64,000 nt of DNA. Origin: Parabacteroides sp. TM07-1AC. GTDB taxonomy: Bacteria > Bacteroidota > Bacteroidia > Bacteroidales > Tannerellaceae. The stretch's first letter is position 1; each line of letters opens with the position of its first letter. The position numbers and the translations under genes were made by a program. Of this stretch, positions 9,228 to 20,100 are shown in pieces. The DNA is taken from assembly GCF_003480915.1 (NCBI RefSeq), contig NZ_QUKD01000003.1, forward strand, positions 124,001 through 188,000, in the 5' to 3' direction. The notes beneath the pieces are model-generated. The model was not told where the DNA came from and searched no databases. It worked only from the letters and a program-made list of their open reading frames with translations.

Positions 9228-9956
9228 CTATCTTTTAGTACAAACAATCTGATCTTTGTATTTTAAATTAATTATACTGTATTTCTCCCAGCCGGTTTTA
9301 GGTATGACCTTATCGTAGAAGAGGCGGAGGTTATCCAGCTTTTCCTCGAAATCGGCGAAAGAGCCCAGTACAATACGGTGGTTTCCCACCCGGGGAATCA
9401 GTTCCACTTCGTTATCAGGATGAACATAAATCTGTTCGATCTGATTATTCCAGAACTCATTCTCCTGCAAAAATAATGCAAATTTGTATAAGTCGGTTAC
9501 CGCCAGCTCTTTTTCGACATATCCGCTTACTAAAGGAACGTCGGCAACATAACGGAAACTGACCGGCATCGTGGTGCCGAGGTTATCCACGTAGAAGTTC
9601 CCTCTGGAGCTAATCACACGCAAGATAGGAATTTTCTGCTCAACTTCAAGCTTAATAATGCCCGAAGGTGTCTTATAGGCTTCAATACGGGCGATCATTT
9701 CGTTCTTTTTCAGTTCCGTTTCTATCTTATCGGTGTTGATCGCATCCATAGGCTTTTTGATCGGGTTCAGATCCGCCTTTTTGAGAATCGACACCAGGTC
9801 GCTCTCACTCACGAAATGCTTGTCAAGACTGTCCTTTACCACGACCTGGAGGTCCTGGCATACCTTGTCCTGCTTCATATCCTGAAAGAAGAAGGCGACA
9901 AACACGATGTAACAAGACAACAGTGTAGCTACTACTATGGAAACTATACGAATCAC
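9228..9956 (-). CDS. ftsQ: Cell division protein FtsQ
   Basis: 242 residues with one N-terminal membrane segment (residues about 4-26) and a periplasmic POTRA-like region (VVVKDSLDKHFVSESDLVSIL) followed by the FtsQ beta domain. It would connect cytoplasmic and periplasmic parts of the divisome. Sequence conservation in this family is low, so position between murC and ftsA carries much of the weight. The start is GTG at 9954-9956, overlapping the murC TGA as GTGA, a sign of translational coupling. Confidence 0.88.
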   Translation of the reverse strand: MIRIVSIVVATLLSCYIVFVAFFFQDMKQDKVCQDLQVVVKDSLDKHFVSESDLVSILKKADLNPIKKPMDAINTDKIETELKKNEMIARIEAYKTPSGIIKLEVEQKIPILRVISSRGNFYVDNLGTTMPVSFRYVADVPLVSGYVEKELAVTDLYKFALFLQENEFWNNQIEQIYVHPDNEVELIPRVGNHRIVLGSFADFEEKLDNLRLFYDKVIPKTGWEKYSIINLKYKDQIVCTKR

Positions 9957-11374
9957 AATTTCTTATCCAATATTTGTTTTACAGGTTCGATCAACCGGTC
10001 GATATCACCGGCACCGACCATCAATACCACTTCAAACGTATCCGCCTCTTTCTCCACCAGATCGAGCAGTTCGCTTTTGCGGATCAGCTTTTTGGCGGGA
10101 ATAGTGACAGCATCGAATATGATTTCCGAAGTAACCCCCGGAATAGGTTCTTCCCGCGCAGGATAAATATCCAGCAGGATCAGTTCGTCCAGCAGCGACA
10201 GGCTGGCGGCAAAGTCAGGCGCAAAGTCGCGTGTGCGGGTGTATAGGTGCGGCTGGAAGATTCCCGTCACTTTGCGTCCGGCATAGAGTTCCTTTACGGA
10301 CTGAATGCTGGCTGCCAGTTCGGCAGGATGGTGGGCATAATCGTCGATCAGGACGATATTGTCTTTCTTCAGGTGGAAATCGAAACGGCGTTTCGGACCT
10401 CCGAAAGAAGCCATACCTTTCTTTATTTCTTCGGGCGTTGCGCCGTTCATCCATGCCAAAGCGATGGCGGCAACACCATTCTCTATGTTTACTTTCACAG
10501 GAACACCCAACTGGATATCGGCAATGCGGATATCAGGACCTACAAAATCGAACCAGATCTCACCGTTGCCGATACGGACGTTTTCAGCATAAAAGTCGGG
10601 CTTGTCAGTTGACAGTTGACAGTTGACAGTTGACAGATCTTCAGCTCCAGTGTAGGTATAGAGCTTCACGCCCTCTTTCAAGCGGGGTGCCACATCAATG
10701 CCTTTCTTCATGACCAGGCAGCCATCGGGACGGATCAGCGATGTGAAATGCTCGAAACTTTCGCGGTAGGCTTCTGCCGTACCATAAATATCCAGATGAT
10801 CCGGATCGGCGGCGGTGATCACAGCCATATAGGGAGTCAGCCAGTGAAAAGAACGGTCGAACTCGTCGGCTTCGATAACGGTCAGGTCGCTTTTATCGGA
10901 AAGCATCAGGTTGCTGCCGTAGTTCTTCAGGATACCGCCCAGGAAAGCATTGCAATCGACATGCGATTGTTTCAGCAGGTGGGCAAGCATGGAAGAAGTC
11001 GTTGTCTTTCCGTGTGTCCCGGCGATACAAAGCCCGCGCGAACAGTTAGTTATTTCACCTAATACACGGGCACGCTTCATAACCTCGAAACCGTTCTGAC
11101 GGAAATAGGTCAGTTCCGTATGCGATTCGGGAACCGCCGGCGTATAGACAACCAAGGTTTGTGCCGGATCCTTGAAAGCATCCGGTATCAGGGAGGTGTT
11201 ATCTTCGTAATGAATAACGGCACCTTCGCGGTTCAGCTGGGCGGTCAGGTCGGAGGGTGTTTTATCATATCCGGCTACCTGCTTTCCCCTGGAAAGAAAG
11301 TAACGGATCAGGGCACTCATCCCGATTCCTCCGGCTCCGACAAAGTAAACGGCCGTTATCGTATTTATATTCAT
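9953..11374 (-). CDS. murC: UDP-N-acetylmuramate--L-alanine ligase MurC
   Basis: 473 residues. Rossmann start YFVGAGGIGMSALIRYF, ATP-binding loop CIAGTHGKTTTSSMLAH, central Mur ligase DDYAHHPAEL and the C-terminal ADP-binding region. It adds L-Ala to UDP-MurNAc in the cytoplasm, the first step of the stem peptide. Oddity: residues about 247-257 ([11 protein letters not shown]) are encoded by 4.5 copies of the heptamer GTTGACA (10603-10636), a repeat that is otherwise intergenic in this window. The frame is kept, so the protein should be intact with a surface-loop insertion. Confidence 0.96.
   Translation of the reverse strand: MNINTITAVYFVGAGGIGMSALIRYFLSRGKQVAGYDKTPSDLTAQLNREGAVIHYEDNTSLIPDAFKDPAQTLVVYTPAVPESHTELTYFRQNGFEVMKRARVLGEITNCSRGLCIAGTHGKTTTSSMLAHLLKQSHVDCNAFLGGILKNYGSNLMLSDKSDLTVIEADEFDRSFHWLTPYMAVITAADPDHLDIYGTAEAYRESFEHFTSLIRPDGCLVMKKGIDVAPRLKEGVKLYTYTGAEDLSTVNCQLSTDKPDFYAENVRIGNGEIWFDFVGPDIRIADIQLGVPVKVNIENGVAAIALAWMNGATPEEIKKGMASFGGPKRRFDFHLKKDNIVLIDDYAHHPAELAASIQSVKELYAGRKVTGIFQPHLYTRTRDFAPDFAASLSLLDELILLDIYPAREEPIPGVTSEIIFDAVTIPAKKLIRKSELLDLVEKEADTFEVVLMVGAGDIDRLIEPVKQILDKKL
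10603..10636. repeat. GTTGACA heptamer repeat inside murC
   Basis: About 4.5 head-to-tail copies of GTTGACA lie within the murC coding frame. The same heptamer builds the intergenic hairpins at 20463-20541 and 53368-53448. Only one arm is present here, so no hairpin forms locally. Confidence 0.85.
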
Positions 11375-11380
11375 ATCGTT

Positions 11381-12481
11381 TTATTTTATTATCTTCATTA
11401 TTTCGTCGACAATTTGGTCTGCACTGTGATGATGTGCCAGTTTTTCGATGTTACGACTCATCTGTGCCAGCCGTTCGTCGTCATGAACGACTTCGAGTGC
11501 TTTCGTGACCAGTTCCTGCTCCGCATCTTTATCTGCAACCATGATCGCCGCGTCTTTGTTTACCAAAGCGAGCGCATTTTTTGTCTGATGATCTTCCGCC
11601 ACGTTGGGGGAAGGGACCAGGATGACCGGTTTCTTCAACAGACAGAGTTCGGAGATCGAACTTGCACCGGCACGGGATATGATCAGATCGGCTGCTGAAT
11701 AGGCATAATCCATACGGGTGATAAAGTCGGAACACCAGATCGGCATGCCGCGATAGGCTTTCAGATGCTTGGTGGCTTCGTTGTAATAATAACGTCCGGT
11801 CTGCCAGATCACCTGTACATCAGAGCCGAACAACTTGTCGAGGTCACCTTGAATACTTCGGTTGATCGTTCGTGCCCCCAGGCTGCCTCCTACCACCAGG
11901 ATCGTTTTCTTCTCAGGCGACAGACCGAAGAAAGCCAATGCTTCTTCTTTCTTACCGAGGGCTTCCTCCAGATCCTGACGGACAGGGTTTCCGGTTACCA
12001 CAATCTTGTCTGCAGGGAAGAACTTCTCCATTCCATCGTAAGCGACACATATTTTCGATGCTTTCTTTGCAAGTAACTTATTGGTCACTCCGGCATAAGA
12101 GTTCTGCTCCTGAATCAGTGTCGGGATGCCTTGCGAAGCAGCCATCCACAGGGTCGGACCACTGGCATAGCCTCCCACGCCTACTGCGATATCGGGACGG
12201 AACTCGCGGATCGTCTTCTTCGCCAGTCCGAGACTTTTACGTAGTCGGTTAAGCACCTTTATATTATTGAACAGGTGAGCACGGTCGAAACCACTCACCG
12301 GTAAGCCTACTATCTGATAGCCGGCGGCCGGAACCTTCTCCATCTCCATCCGGTCTTCCGCACCTACAAATAAGATTTCCGCATCAGGAAAACGTTTCCT
12401 GATGGTATTGGCGATGGAGATGGCCGGGAAGATATGCCCGCCGGTTCCGCCGCCGCTTATTATTATACGGTACTGTTTCAT
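11381..12481 (-). CDS. murG: Lipid II synthase MurG (UDP-GlcNAc transferase)
   Basis: 366 residues of GT28 type with two Rossmann domains. The N-terminal SGGGTGGHIFPAISIA is the lipid-side glycine loop; GVGGYASGPTLW and QEQNSYAGVTNKLL are the family blocks; the C-terminal domain has VVGGSLGARTIN and the UDP-GlcNAc-binding SRAGASSISELCLLKKP. It adds GlcNAc to lipid I at the inner face of the membrane. It lies 3 bp after ftsW and 6 bp before murC. Confidence 0.97.
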   Translation of the reverse strand: MKQYRIIISGGGTGGHIFPAISIANTIRKRFPDAEILFVGAEDRMEMEKVPAAGYQIVGLPVSGFDRAHLFNNIKVLNRLRKSLGLAKKTIREFRPDIAVGVGGYASGPTLWMAASQGIPTLIQEQNSYAGVTNKLLAKKASKICVAYDGMEKFFPADKIVVTGNPVRQDLEEALGKKEEALAFFGLSPEKKTILVVGGSLGARTINRSIQGDLDKLFGSDVQVIWQTGRYYYNEATKHLKAYRGMPIWCSDFITRMDYAYSAADLIISRAGASSISELCLLKKPVILVPSPNVAEDHQTKNALALVNKDAAIMVADKDAEQELVTKALEVVHDDERLAQMSRNIEKLAHHHSADQIVDEIMKIIK

Positions 12482-12484
12482 TTT

Positions 12485-13777
12485 CTATTTTGTTTCTGTT
12501 ACTTCTTCTTCCGTTTCGGGTAGCGTATCAGGCACCCAGTTGGATATTTCTTCTTCCGTAATAGCCGGAGCTGCACCGGCACCTTCGGTTTCCTCTTTCG
12601 GAAGCTCATCTTCTTCGTTACCCATATTGGCTCCGAAACGGCTCACACTCAGGATGATCCCGAAATAGATACAGGATATCACCGTAGAGGTACCACCACG
12701 GCTGACCAACGGCATCGGCTGACCGGTCACCGGTATCAGGTTGACTGCCACTGCCATATTGGCCAGTGCCTGCACCACGACCAGCAGGCCGCACCCCAGC
12801 ACAAGGTATTTCGGAAAGGCTTTATCGCATTTCCGGGCAATCATCCCGACTCGCACCAGCAGCATGATATACAGCATCAGCACGAATACGCCCCCGACGA
12901 CGCCCAACTCTTCTATAATGATCGCATAAATAAAGTCGGAATAAGCCTGCGGAAGGAAATCCCTCTGCTGACCATGACCAGGCAACTGCCCGAACAAACC
13001 TCCGTGTGCAATCGCGATCTTTGCATGGGAGACCTGGTAATTATCATCGGTTATCTTATATACACCATTTTCATCGGTATCCGATTCGTGCCCGTCGAAG
13101 AAACGCTCCAAACGTCCCTGCCACGTAGCAAAACGATCCGGCAGATACTGGGCGACTCCTGCCGGCGTAAACCGCAACAGCACGATAAACAGGATAAGTG
13201 CCAATATCAGGACACCCGCCAGTTTACCCAGTTTCATCAGCGGCAACTGCCCGATAAACATCATCAGGAAGCAAACGCCAAACAACATAAAAGCAGTCGA
13301 GAAGTTCTCGGGAAGGATCAGGACACATGTCGTACCCACCCCGATCAATATATACTTGAATATCTGGTCGTCCGTAAATTTACTCCGCTTACTGAGCAGG
13401 AAAGCGATGAACACAATGGATGCGAGCTTCGCAAACTCGGAGGGCTGGAACTGTATCCCGAATATCTCCAGCCAGCGGTGCGCATCATTGGCATTGATTC
13501 CCACAAAAGGCGTGACGATCAACATCAGCACCGACACAGGAAGCAACAGAATAAACGCCGGAAAGAACCGGCACGGGACATTGTGCAGCAACAAGACAAG
13601 CACAAATCCCCCCAGCAGGAAAGTGGCATGCCGGACGATCGGTGCCCAATGATTCGCGTTCTTATAGGCAATCGTGCTCGTGGCACTGAACACCTCAATC
13701 ACCGAAATCAAGCACAGGAACATAAAGATGATCCATATCACCCGGTCGCCCTTAAATAATTTACTTGCCAAATCCAT
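12485..13777 (-). CDS. ftsW: Septal peptidoglycan polymerase FtsW (SEDS family)
   Basis: 430 residues with about ten membrane segments. SEDS landmarks: NANDAHRWLEIFGIQFQPSE with the conserved QPSE, AHGGLFGQLPGHGQQRDFLP, SDFIYAIIIEELG and MPLVSRGGTS. SEDS proteins polymerise glycan strands with a partner class B PBP, here FtsI from the same operon. The C-terminal tail of about 50 residues is acidic (EEDELPKEETEG) and cytoplasmic. Confidence 0.96.
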   Translation of the reverse strand: MDLASKLFKGDRVIWIIFMFLCLISVIEVFSATSTIAYKNANHWAPIVRHATFLLGGFVLVLLLHNVPCRFFPAFILLLPVSVLMLIVTPFVGINANDAHRWLEIFGIQFQPSEFAKLASIVFIAFLLSKRSKFTDDQIFKYILIGVGTTCVLILPENFSTAFMLFGVCFLMMFIGQLPLMKLGKLAGVLILALILFIVLLRFTPAGVAQYLPDRFATWQGRLERFFDGHESDTDENGVYKITDDNYQVSHAKIAIAHGGLFGQLPGHGQQRDFLPQAYSDFIYAIIIEELGVVGGVFVLMLYIMLLVRVGMIARKCDKAFPKYLVLGCGLLVVVQALANMAVAVNLIPVTGQPMPLVSRGGTSTVISCIYFGIILSVSRFGANMGNEEDELPKEETEGAGAAPAITEEEISNWVPDTLPETEEEVTETK

Positions 13778-13788
13778 TCTAATTCATT

Positions 13789-15123
13789 TTACAAGTTACG
13801 TACGCATGCCTTGAACTGGTCGCCGCGGTCTTCGTAACTCTTGAAGAGATCGAAGCTGGCGCAGCAGGGTGATAACAAAACGGTGTCTCCCTTTTCTGCC
13901 AGTTTATAAGCCTTGCTTACCGCTTCTTCCATCGAGCGGGCATCTTCAATCTGCGACACCTTTCCGTCGAAGAAAGTATGCAGTTTGTTATTGTCGACAC
14001 CCAGGAAAATCAAGGCACGTACTTTTTGTTTTACAAGTTCTTCAATCTCGGAATAGTCGTTACCCTTGTCTGTTCCGCCCAGTATCAGTACCAGTTTGGT
14101 CGTCATACTTTGCAAGGCATACCAGCAAGAGTTTACATTCGTCGCTTTCGAGTCGTTGATATAGTCTACTCCGCGTACACGGGCCACTTTCTCCAGGCGG
14201 TGTTCCACCCCGGTAAAGTCACTCAGTGAAGCCCGTATATTTTCATCGTGGATATCGACCACCTTGGATGCGATGCCCGATGCCAGCGAATTGTACAGGT
14301 TATGTGTACCCGTTAATGCTAATAAGTCCTGATCCATTGTAAATGTTCCGTTTGAGGTTTCAATTACTATTTGCTTATTATCCGTATATCCCTTCACGCC
14401 GTCTTCATGCGTTTCGGCGAATGGGTAAAGAGTTGCCGCAGGATGGCGTTTAGCGATCTCACGGGCAATGATCGGGTCGTCGTTCCAGAAGATGAACGCA
14501 TCTTCCGACGTTTGGTTCTGGATTATGCGGAACTTGGCGTTCACATAATTCTGCATCTCGTAGTTATAACGGTCCAGATGATCGGGTGTTATATTCAACA
14601 AGATAGCTATATCCGCTTTGAAGTCGTACATGTTGTCCAACTGAAAACTGCTCAGTTCGATCACGTAGACCGCGTGCGGGTCTTCGGCAACCTGCAATGC
14701 CAGGCTGTTTCCTACGTTTCCTGCCAGGCCGACATCCACTCCGGCTTCTTTCAGGATATGGTATGTAAGCATGGTAGTCGTTGTCTTACCATTACTTCCG
14801 GTGATACAGATCATTTTCGAGTCGGTGTATCGTCCGGCAAATTCTATTTCGGAGATGATATGCGTCCCCTGCGCTTTCAGTTTCTGGATCATCGGAGCCT
14901 TGTCGGGTATTCCGGGGCTTTTGATGATCTCGTCGGCATTCAGAATGTCGGCTTCGGTATGCTGTCCTTCTTCCCAACGGATTCCGTGGGCGTCGAGCAT
15001 ATCCTTATACTTGGGTTTGATAGACGAAAAGTCGGAAACGAACACGTCAAATCCTTTTGCCTTCGCCAACACGGCTGCACCTGCACCGCTTTCTCCTCCC
15101 CCTAATACAACAATTCTTTCCAC
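13789..15123 (-). CDS. murD: UDP-N-acetylmuramoyl-L-alanine--D-glutamate ligase MurD
   Basis: 444 residues. N-terminal IVVLGGGESGAGAAVLA, ATP loop CITGSNGKTTTTMLTYHI, NITPDHLDRY, INDSKATNVNSCWYAL and the C-terminal LSPCCASFDLFKSYEDRGDQF typical of MurD. It adds D-Glu to UDP-MurNAc-L-Ala. The start is GTG at 15121-15123; no upstream ATG fits. It is 15 bp after mraY. Confidence 0.97.
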   Translation of the reverse strand: MERIVVLGGGESGAGAAVLAKAKGFDVFVSDFSSIKPKYKDMLDAHGIRWEEGQHTEADILNADEIIKSPGIPDKAPMIQKLKAQGTHIISEIEFAGRYTDSKMICITGSNGKTTTTMLTYHILKEAGVDVGLAGNVGNSLALQVAEDPHAVYVIELSSFQLDNMYDFKADIAILLNITPDHLDRYNYEMQNYVNAKFRIIQNQTSEDAFIFWNDDPIIAREIAKRHPAATLYPFAETHEDGVKGYTDNKQIVIETSNGTFTMDQDLLALTGTHNLYNSLASGIASKVVDIHDENIRASLSDFTGVEHRLEKVARVRGVDYINDSKATNVNSCWYALQSMTTKLVLILGGTDKGNDYSEIEELVKQKVRALIFLGVDNNKLHTFFDGKVSQIEDARSMEEAVSKAYKLAEKGDTVLLSPCCASFDLFKSYEDRGDQFKACVRNL

Positions 15124-15138
15124 GTTTATATATATTTA

Positions 15139-16398
15139 TTATCTCATCTTCAATGTGACGATCGTTATAACCGCCAAAATAATACCGATCAACCAAAAAC
15201 GTACCACTATCTTCGATTCGGGTACCACATTGAACGGTTTTTGCAGCAATGCTTGTATTCCTGCATTCCCCGCTTTCTGGAAATGATGGTGCAATGGCGT
15301 CATCTTAAATATACGACGACCTTCGCCATACTTCTTTTTTGTATATTTGAAGTAGGCAACCTGCGCCATAACCGAAATACTTTCAGCGAGAAAAATACCA
15401 CAAAGAATTGGTATTAGCAACTCTTTACGTATAATTATAGCAAATACCGCGATTATACCACCCAGTGTCAGACTTCCCGTATCACCCATAAATACCTGCG
15501 CAGGGTATGAGTTATACCAAAGGAAACCGACTGTCGCCCCGATAAAGGCGGCGGCAAACACCACCAACTCTTCCGCTCCGGGGATAAACATGATATTCAG
15601 GAAGGAAGCGAACTCGAAGTGGGCGGACATATACGCCAAAATACCTAACGCAACGCCTATGATTGCAGAGGTTCCGGCAGCCAGACCGTCTAGTCCGTCC
15701 GTCAGGTTTGCCCCGTTCGATACGGCTGTCACCACAAATATGGTCATTAAAACAAAGACCAGCCATGCCGCTTCTTCTTTATAATCGCCTGCCCAGCTAA
15801 CCAGTTGGGCATAATCGAAATTGTTATTCTTCATGAAAGGGATGGTCGTTTTGGTTGACTTCGTTTCTACCGTATGATAGTGGACTTCTTCAATCACATT
15901 ATCATGGCGCACCTCCATATTCTCCTTAATCACGACATCCGGGCTCATAAACAACACCAAACCTACAATCAGCCCCAGGCCGACCTGTCCGATGATCTTG
16001 AATTTACCGTGCATCCCTTCTTTATTCTTACGGAACACCTTGATATAGTCGTCGGCAAAACCAAGAGCGCCCAGCCAAACGGTGGTGACCATCATCAGGA
16101 TCACATAAATATTATTCAGCTTGGCACAAAGTAAAGTCGGGATCAGGATAGCAATGATGATAATGACACCTCCCATTGTCGGTGTACCTTTCTTACTCAT
16201 CTGCCCTTCCAGTCCGAGGTTACGTACCGTCTCACCGATCTGCAACATCTGCAAACGGTCAATAATACGGCGACCGATAGCTGTCGAGATAAACAAGGAA
16301 AGGATCAGTGCCAATCCGGAACGGAATGATACGTATTTAAACATCCCCGCTCCAGGTAAATCCAATTGATCCAGATAATTAAAAAGATAATAAAGCAT
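15139..16398 (-). CDS. mraY: Phospho-N-acetylmuramoyl-pentapeptide transferase MraY
   Basis: 419 residues and about ten membrane segments. Active-site blocks: [23 protein letters not shown] with the Asp pair, [28 protein letters not shown] and [14 protein letters not shown]. It transfers phospho-MurNAc-pentapeptide to undecaprenyl phosphate, forming lipid I. An insert at about residues 155-215 ([20 protein letters not shown]) makes it longer than the E. coli enzyme (360 residues); such a periplasmic insert is, as I recall, usual in Bacteroidetes. Confidence 0.97.
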   Translation of the reverse strand: MLYYLFNYLDQLDLPGAGMFKYVSFRSGLALILSLFISTAIGRRIIDRLQMLQIGETVRNLGLEGQMSKKGTPTMGGVIIIIAILIPTLLCAKLNNIYVILMMVTTVWLGALGFADDYIKVFRKNKEGMHGKFKIIGQVGLGLIVGLVLFMSPDVVIKENMEVRHDNVIEEVHYHTVETKSTKTTIPFMKNNNFDYAQLVSWAGDYKEEAAWLVFVLMTIFVVTAVSNGANLTDGLDGLAAGTSAIIGVALGILAYMSAHFEFASFLNIMFIPGAEELVVFAAAFIGATVGFLWYNSYPAQVFMGDTGSLTLGGIIAVFAIIIRKELLIPILCGIFLAESISVMAQVAYFKYTKKKYGEGRRIFKMTPLHHHFQKAGNAGIQALLQKPFNVVPESKIVVRFWLIGIILAVITIVTLKMR

Positions 16399-16404
16399 GT
16401 CGTT

Positions 16405-17886
16405 TTATTGTTGTTGTGTTGCAAATATTTCCCGTAACTTCTCACGGTCGTCAAAATGATGTTTTACGCCTTTCACATCCTGGTAATCTTCATGGCCTTT
16501 ACCGGCCACAAGGATCACATCGCCTTTCTTAGCCAGCATAGTGGCCGTTTTGATAGCCTGTGTACGGTCGGTGATGCAAAGTGTACGTTCCATATCCGCC
16601 TTGCTCAGCCCGGCTACCATATCCTGAATGATTTCGTCCGGTTCTTCAAAACGGGGATTGTCGGAAGTCAGAATTACCTGGTCACTCAACTTCGCTGCCT
16701 CTTTCGCCATCAACGGGCGTTTCCCCTTATCGCGGTTTCCGCCGGCACCCACAACGGTGATGATTCGGCCTCTTCCATCGAGCACTTCCTGGATACCGTT
16801 CAGTACGTTTGTCAAAGCATCCGGCGTATGGGCATAATCGACAATCGCCGTATAACCGAGCGGAGATTGTATCGTTTCGAAACGGCCGGATACCGAATGC
16901 AGCGTGCTCAATACGATCAGCGTCTCTTCCGGATCTTTTCCCAGTGAAACAGCCGCACCGTAAACAGCCAGCAGGTTGTAAGCATTGAAACGTCCCACAA
17001 AATGAACGACTACTTCACGACCGTTAATGATCATTTCTGTTCCCTCAAAATGTGACTCCAATATCTTTCCTTTGAAATCTGCTAAGGTACGGAGTGAATA
17101 GGTCAGCTTCTTTGCCGCTGTATTCTGGAGCATGACCAGACCTGATTTATCATCGGCATTGGTCAGCGCAAAAGCATCTGCAGGCAGGTCGTCAAAGAAT
17201 TTCTTCTTTGCTTTCAGGTAGTTCTCTACCGTTTTATGATAATCCAGATGGTCGCGCGTCAAGTTGGTAAAGATACCACCGTTGAACGACAAACCACTGA
17301 TACGTTTCTGATCGATTGAATGGGAACTGACTTCCATAAAGGCATATTCGCATCCGGCTTCCACCATCCGGGCCATCAGACTGTGGAGGGTGATCGGATC
17401 GGGAGTTGTATGTTCTGTCGGGATCGCTTCACCGTCGATATAATTGCATACGGTGGAGATCAAGCCTACCTTATGTCCCATCTTACGGAACATTTCATAC
17501 AATAAGGTAGCGATGGTGGTCTTGCCGTTCGTCCCGGTAACGCCCACCAGCGTCAGCTTGTCCGAAGGATTGTCATACCAGGTCGAAACAACCTTACCCA
17601 ATGCGTCCGCCGAATCTTTCACCCGGATGAAACATAGTTTTCTTTCGAAAGAAGCTATCTTTTCTTCCGAAAGAAGCGGCAGTTCCTCGCAGATGATCGC
17701 TACGGCTCCTTGGGCAATAGCTCCGTCGATATAAGCATGTCCGTCAACTGCCGTACCTCTTACCGCCACGAACAAAAAGCCATCTTCCACCTTACGGGAG
17801 TCAGACTGGATACCTGCGATTTTTACATCATCAGCACCCACTGTTTCCAGTACATCCAACGTATGAATCAATTTCTTCAGTTCCAT
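16405..17886 (-). CDS. murE: UDP-MurNAc-tripeptide synthetase MurE
   Basis: 493 residues. [19 protein letters not shown] (ATP loop), [30 protein letters not shown] and the C-terminal [12 protein letters not shown]. The D-N-P-R motif in the last domain is the hallmark of enzymes that add meso-diaminopimelate rather than lysine, which fits Bacteroidales peptidoglycan. It is 43 bp after ftsI and 6 bp before mraY. Confidence 0.97.
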   Translation of the reverse strand: MELKKLIHTLDVLETVGADDVKIAGIQSDSRKVEDGFLFVAVRGTAVDGHAYIDGAIAQGAVAIICEELPLLSEEKIASFERKLCFIRVKDSADALGKVVSTWYDNPSDKLTLVGVTGTNGKTTIATLLYEMFRKMGHKVGLISTVCNYIDGEAIPTEHTTPDPITLHSLMARMVEAGCEYAFMEVSSHSIDQKRISGLSFNGGIFTNLTRDHLDYHKTVENYLKAKKKFFDDLPADAFALTNADDKSGLVMLQNTAAKKLTYSLRTLADFKGKILESHFEGTEMIINGREVVVHFVGRFNAYNLLAVYGAAVSLGKDPEETLIVLSTLHSVSGRFETIQSPLGYTAIVDYAHTPDALTNVLNGIQEVLDGRGRIITVVGAGGNRDKGKRPLMAKEAAKLSDQVILTSDNPRFEEPDEIIQDMVAGLSKADMERTLCITDRTQAIKTATMLAKKGDVILVAGKGHEDYQDVKGVKHHFDDREKLREIFATQQQ

Positions 17887-17929
17887 ATTTTATCTGTTTG
17901 CAGACAGGTCAGAAAACCTGCCCTTCTAT

Positions 17930-20098
17930 TTATTTTAATGTTAAGCGGATGGATTGTCCTTTGGCAATCCGCGTTCCCGGCCCCATCGACTGAGCAGAAA
18001 CCCGCCCCATTCCATCCAATACAACTCGTAAACCTGCACTTTCAAGCAAGTAAACAGCATCTTTCGCCCCCATGCCGATCACACTCGGAACCAGTCCTTC
18101 ACGGATTGTCAGATCGTGCAAACGGAGCACCTCACTACTGTCTCTCCGAGCTGCAGCAACCCACTTTGTTTCCAAACTGTCCGTATCGACATCAATATCG
18201 AATTTGCCCAATACATTTTCCAATGCATCCAGATTACCGTTCTTTGCCGCCGGCAGCATAACAGCCAACGAATCGCGTTCCATATCACGTACGTCGAACG
18301 ACATATGACTGGCATAAACTTTCTCGGCAATGGCTTTCACTACGCCTCCGGACATCGTGCCCCCTGAAGGATAACCGATACGCGGACGACGGATCACAAC
18401 GATACAGGAATACTTCGGTTCGTCGGCAGGGAAATATCCGCAAAAAGCGACCTGGTGACCGCTCGTACGGTAAACACCGCCTGTTGCTATCTGTGCCGTA
18501 CCTGTCTTTCCTGCAATACGGATAATATCCGAATGTACGGCTTTACCTGTTCCTTTCTCAACCACACCCAACAACATATCCTTGATAATAGCCAGTGTAT
18601 TGTCGGAACAAATCGACGATTTCAGAACCTCCGTCGAGAAACTCTGCACCGTCTTACCGTTGTGCATAATCTCCTTGGTAAACATCGGGCGGACCATCTT
18701 ACCACCGTTCGCTATGGCATTGAAGAATGTCAACGTATAGATCGGAGGTATCTGCGTTTCATATCCGAAGGACATCCAGGGCAACGTAGTCTTCGACCAG
18801 TATAAAGTGGTATCATTCGGCATACGTATCTTAGCACGTCCGGCTCCCGGTATTTCCAGATTCAACGGGATAGTCAGACCTAATTTATACAGCCCTTCCA
18901 CATATTTGGTCGGGTTCTTTTCGTATCCTTTCAGAATAATCTTGGCAACGCCGATATTCGACGAATACCAAATCGCCTGTTCTGCCGAGATACGACCGTA
19001 ACCGCCTTTGTTCATATTATGGTCGGTCATACGGGCTCCTTTATACATATAAATACCTTTACCGACATCCACCGTATCACCCGGCTGACAAATGCCGTCT
19101 TCCAACGCCACCATCATAGAAGCAACCTTGAAGGTAGAGCCCGGTTCTATTTCATCCGCCACAGCATGGTTCTTCGTTTCGGCATAAGCGCCTTCACGGA
19201 TACGCCCCATGTTCGTTATTGCTTTTATCTCACCCGTAGCAACTTCCATCACAACGGCTGTTCCCGATTCGGCATCGATCTTCTTCAGCATATCGACCAA
19301 CGACTTCTCGGTAATATCCTGGATATTGATATCTATCGTCGTACGGATATCCATACCGTCCACAGGTTCCACCTCGACGACATTCGTCCAGCCGCCGCCT
19401 ACGCGACGTACAGAACTCAACCCGGCTTCTCCCCGAAGCAACGAATCGTACTGCAACTCCAGACCGTTCTTTCCTTTGGTCATACCTCCGGCTTCGATTT
19501 CACCGTAGATATCTCCGATCGTACGGGAAGCCAGTGTACCGAACGGTTTCTGGCGCTGTACCATTTCCTTTGTATAGAATCCGCTCTTGTATCGGCTCAG
19601 ACGAAGGAACGGATATTTCTTCATCTCTTTCAAGTCGGTATAAGAAGCACGACCCTCATAGACGGGATACTGACGACTTTTACTTTTCAGTCCCCGAAGC
19701 AGATGAGCCTTATATCCGGCAGGAGTCCGGTTCTTGAATTTCCGAGATAAATAGACCGACAAAGAATCGACTCCGTTCACCTTTGAACTCAGGAACGTAT
19801 CGACAGAAAAACCATCGGCACGGAAGTCTATATAGGTGTAGTAACGGGGCACACTGGTAGCCATCAGCTTTCCATCGGAAGAATAGATGTTACCACGTCC
19901 GGGTAATATCAGACGATTCGGGCGTTTCTGGCTTTCTGCCACTTTTTCCCATTTTTCCTTTTCCACGAAAGCTGTATCAAACGTGCGTAGCAATATACCA
20001 ACCGCTATAAGCCCCAACAGCAGCACGACAATAAAGTAACAGAATAATATCCGGTTACTTTTCGGGGCGGTTTCTATTGGTTCGATCTCTTCAGCCAT
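17930..20098 (-). CDS. ftsI: Septal transpeptidase FtsI (class B PBP) with PASTA domain
   Basis: 722 residues. One membrane anchor (about 16-38), a non-catalytic dimerisation module starting NRLILPGRGNIYSSDG, then the transpeptidase domain with the active Ser321 in PGSTFK, SSN at 379-381 and KTG at 531-533. A PASTA domain closes the protein (about 665-722, VPSVIGMGAKDAVYLLESAG). It cross-links septal peptidoglycan with FtsW. Beta-lactams acylate this class of enzyme. It starts 2 bp after the ftsL-like gene. Confidence 0.96.
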   Translation of the reverse strand: MAEEIEPIETAPKSNRILFCYFIVVLLLGLIAVGILLRTFDTAFVEKEKWEKVAESQKRPNRLILPGRGNIYSSDGKLMATSVPRYYTYIDFRADGFSVDTFLSSKVNGVDSLSVYLSRKFKNRTPAGYKAHLLRGLKSKSRQYPVYEGRASYTDLKEMKKYPFLRLSRYKSGFYTKEMVQRQKPFGTLASRTIGDIYGEIEAGGMTKGKNGLELQYDSLLRGEAGLSSVRRVGGGWTNVVEVEPVDGMDIRTTIDINIQDITEKSLVDMLKKIDAESGTAVVMEVATGEIKAITNMGRIREGAYAETKNHAVADEIEPGSTFKVASMMVALEDGICQPGDTVDVGKGIYMYKGARMTDHNMNKGGYGRISAEQAIWYSSNIGVAKIILKGYEKNPTKYVEGLYKLGLTIPLNLEIPGAGRAKIRMPNDTTLYWSKTTLPWMSFGYETQIPPIYTLTFFNAIANGGKMVRPMFTKEIMHNGKTVQSFSTEVLKSSICSDNTLAIIKDMLLGVVEKGTGKAVHSDIIRIAGKTGTAQIATGGVYRTSGHQVAFCGYFPADEPKYSCIVVIRRPRIGYPSGGTMSGGVVKAIAEKVYASHMSFDVRDMERDSLAVMLPAAKNGNLDALENVLGKFDIDVDTDSLETKWVAAARRDSSEVLRLHDLTIREGLVPSVIGMGAKDAVYLLESAGLRVVLDGMGRVSAQSMGPGTRIAKGQSIRLTLK

Positions 20099-20100
20099 AT

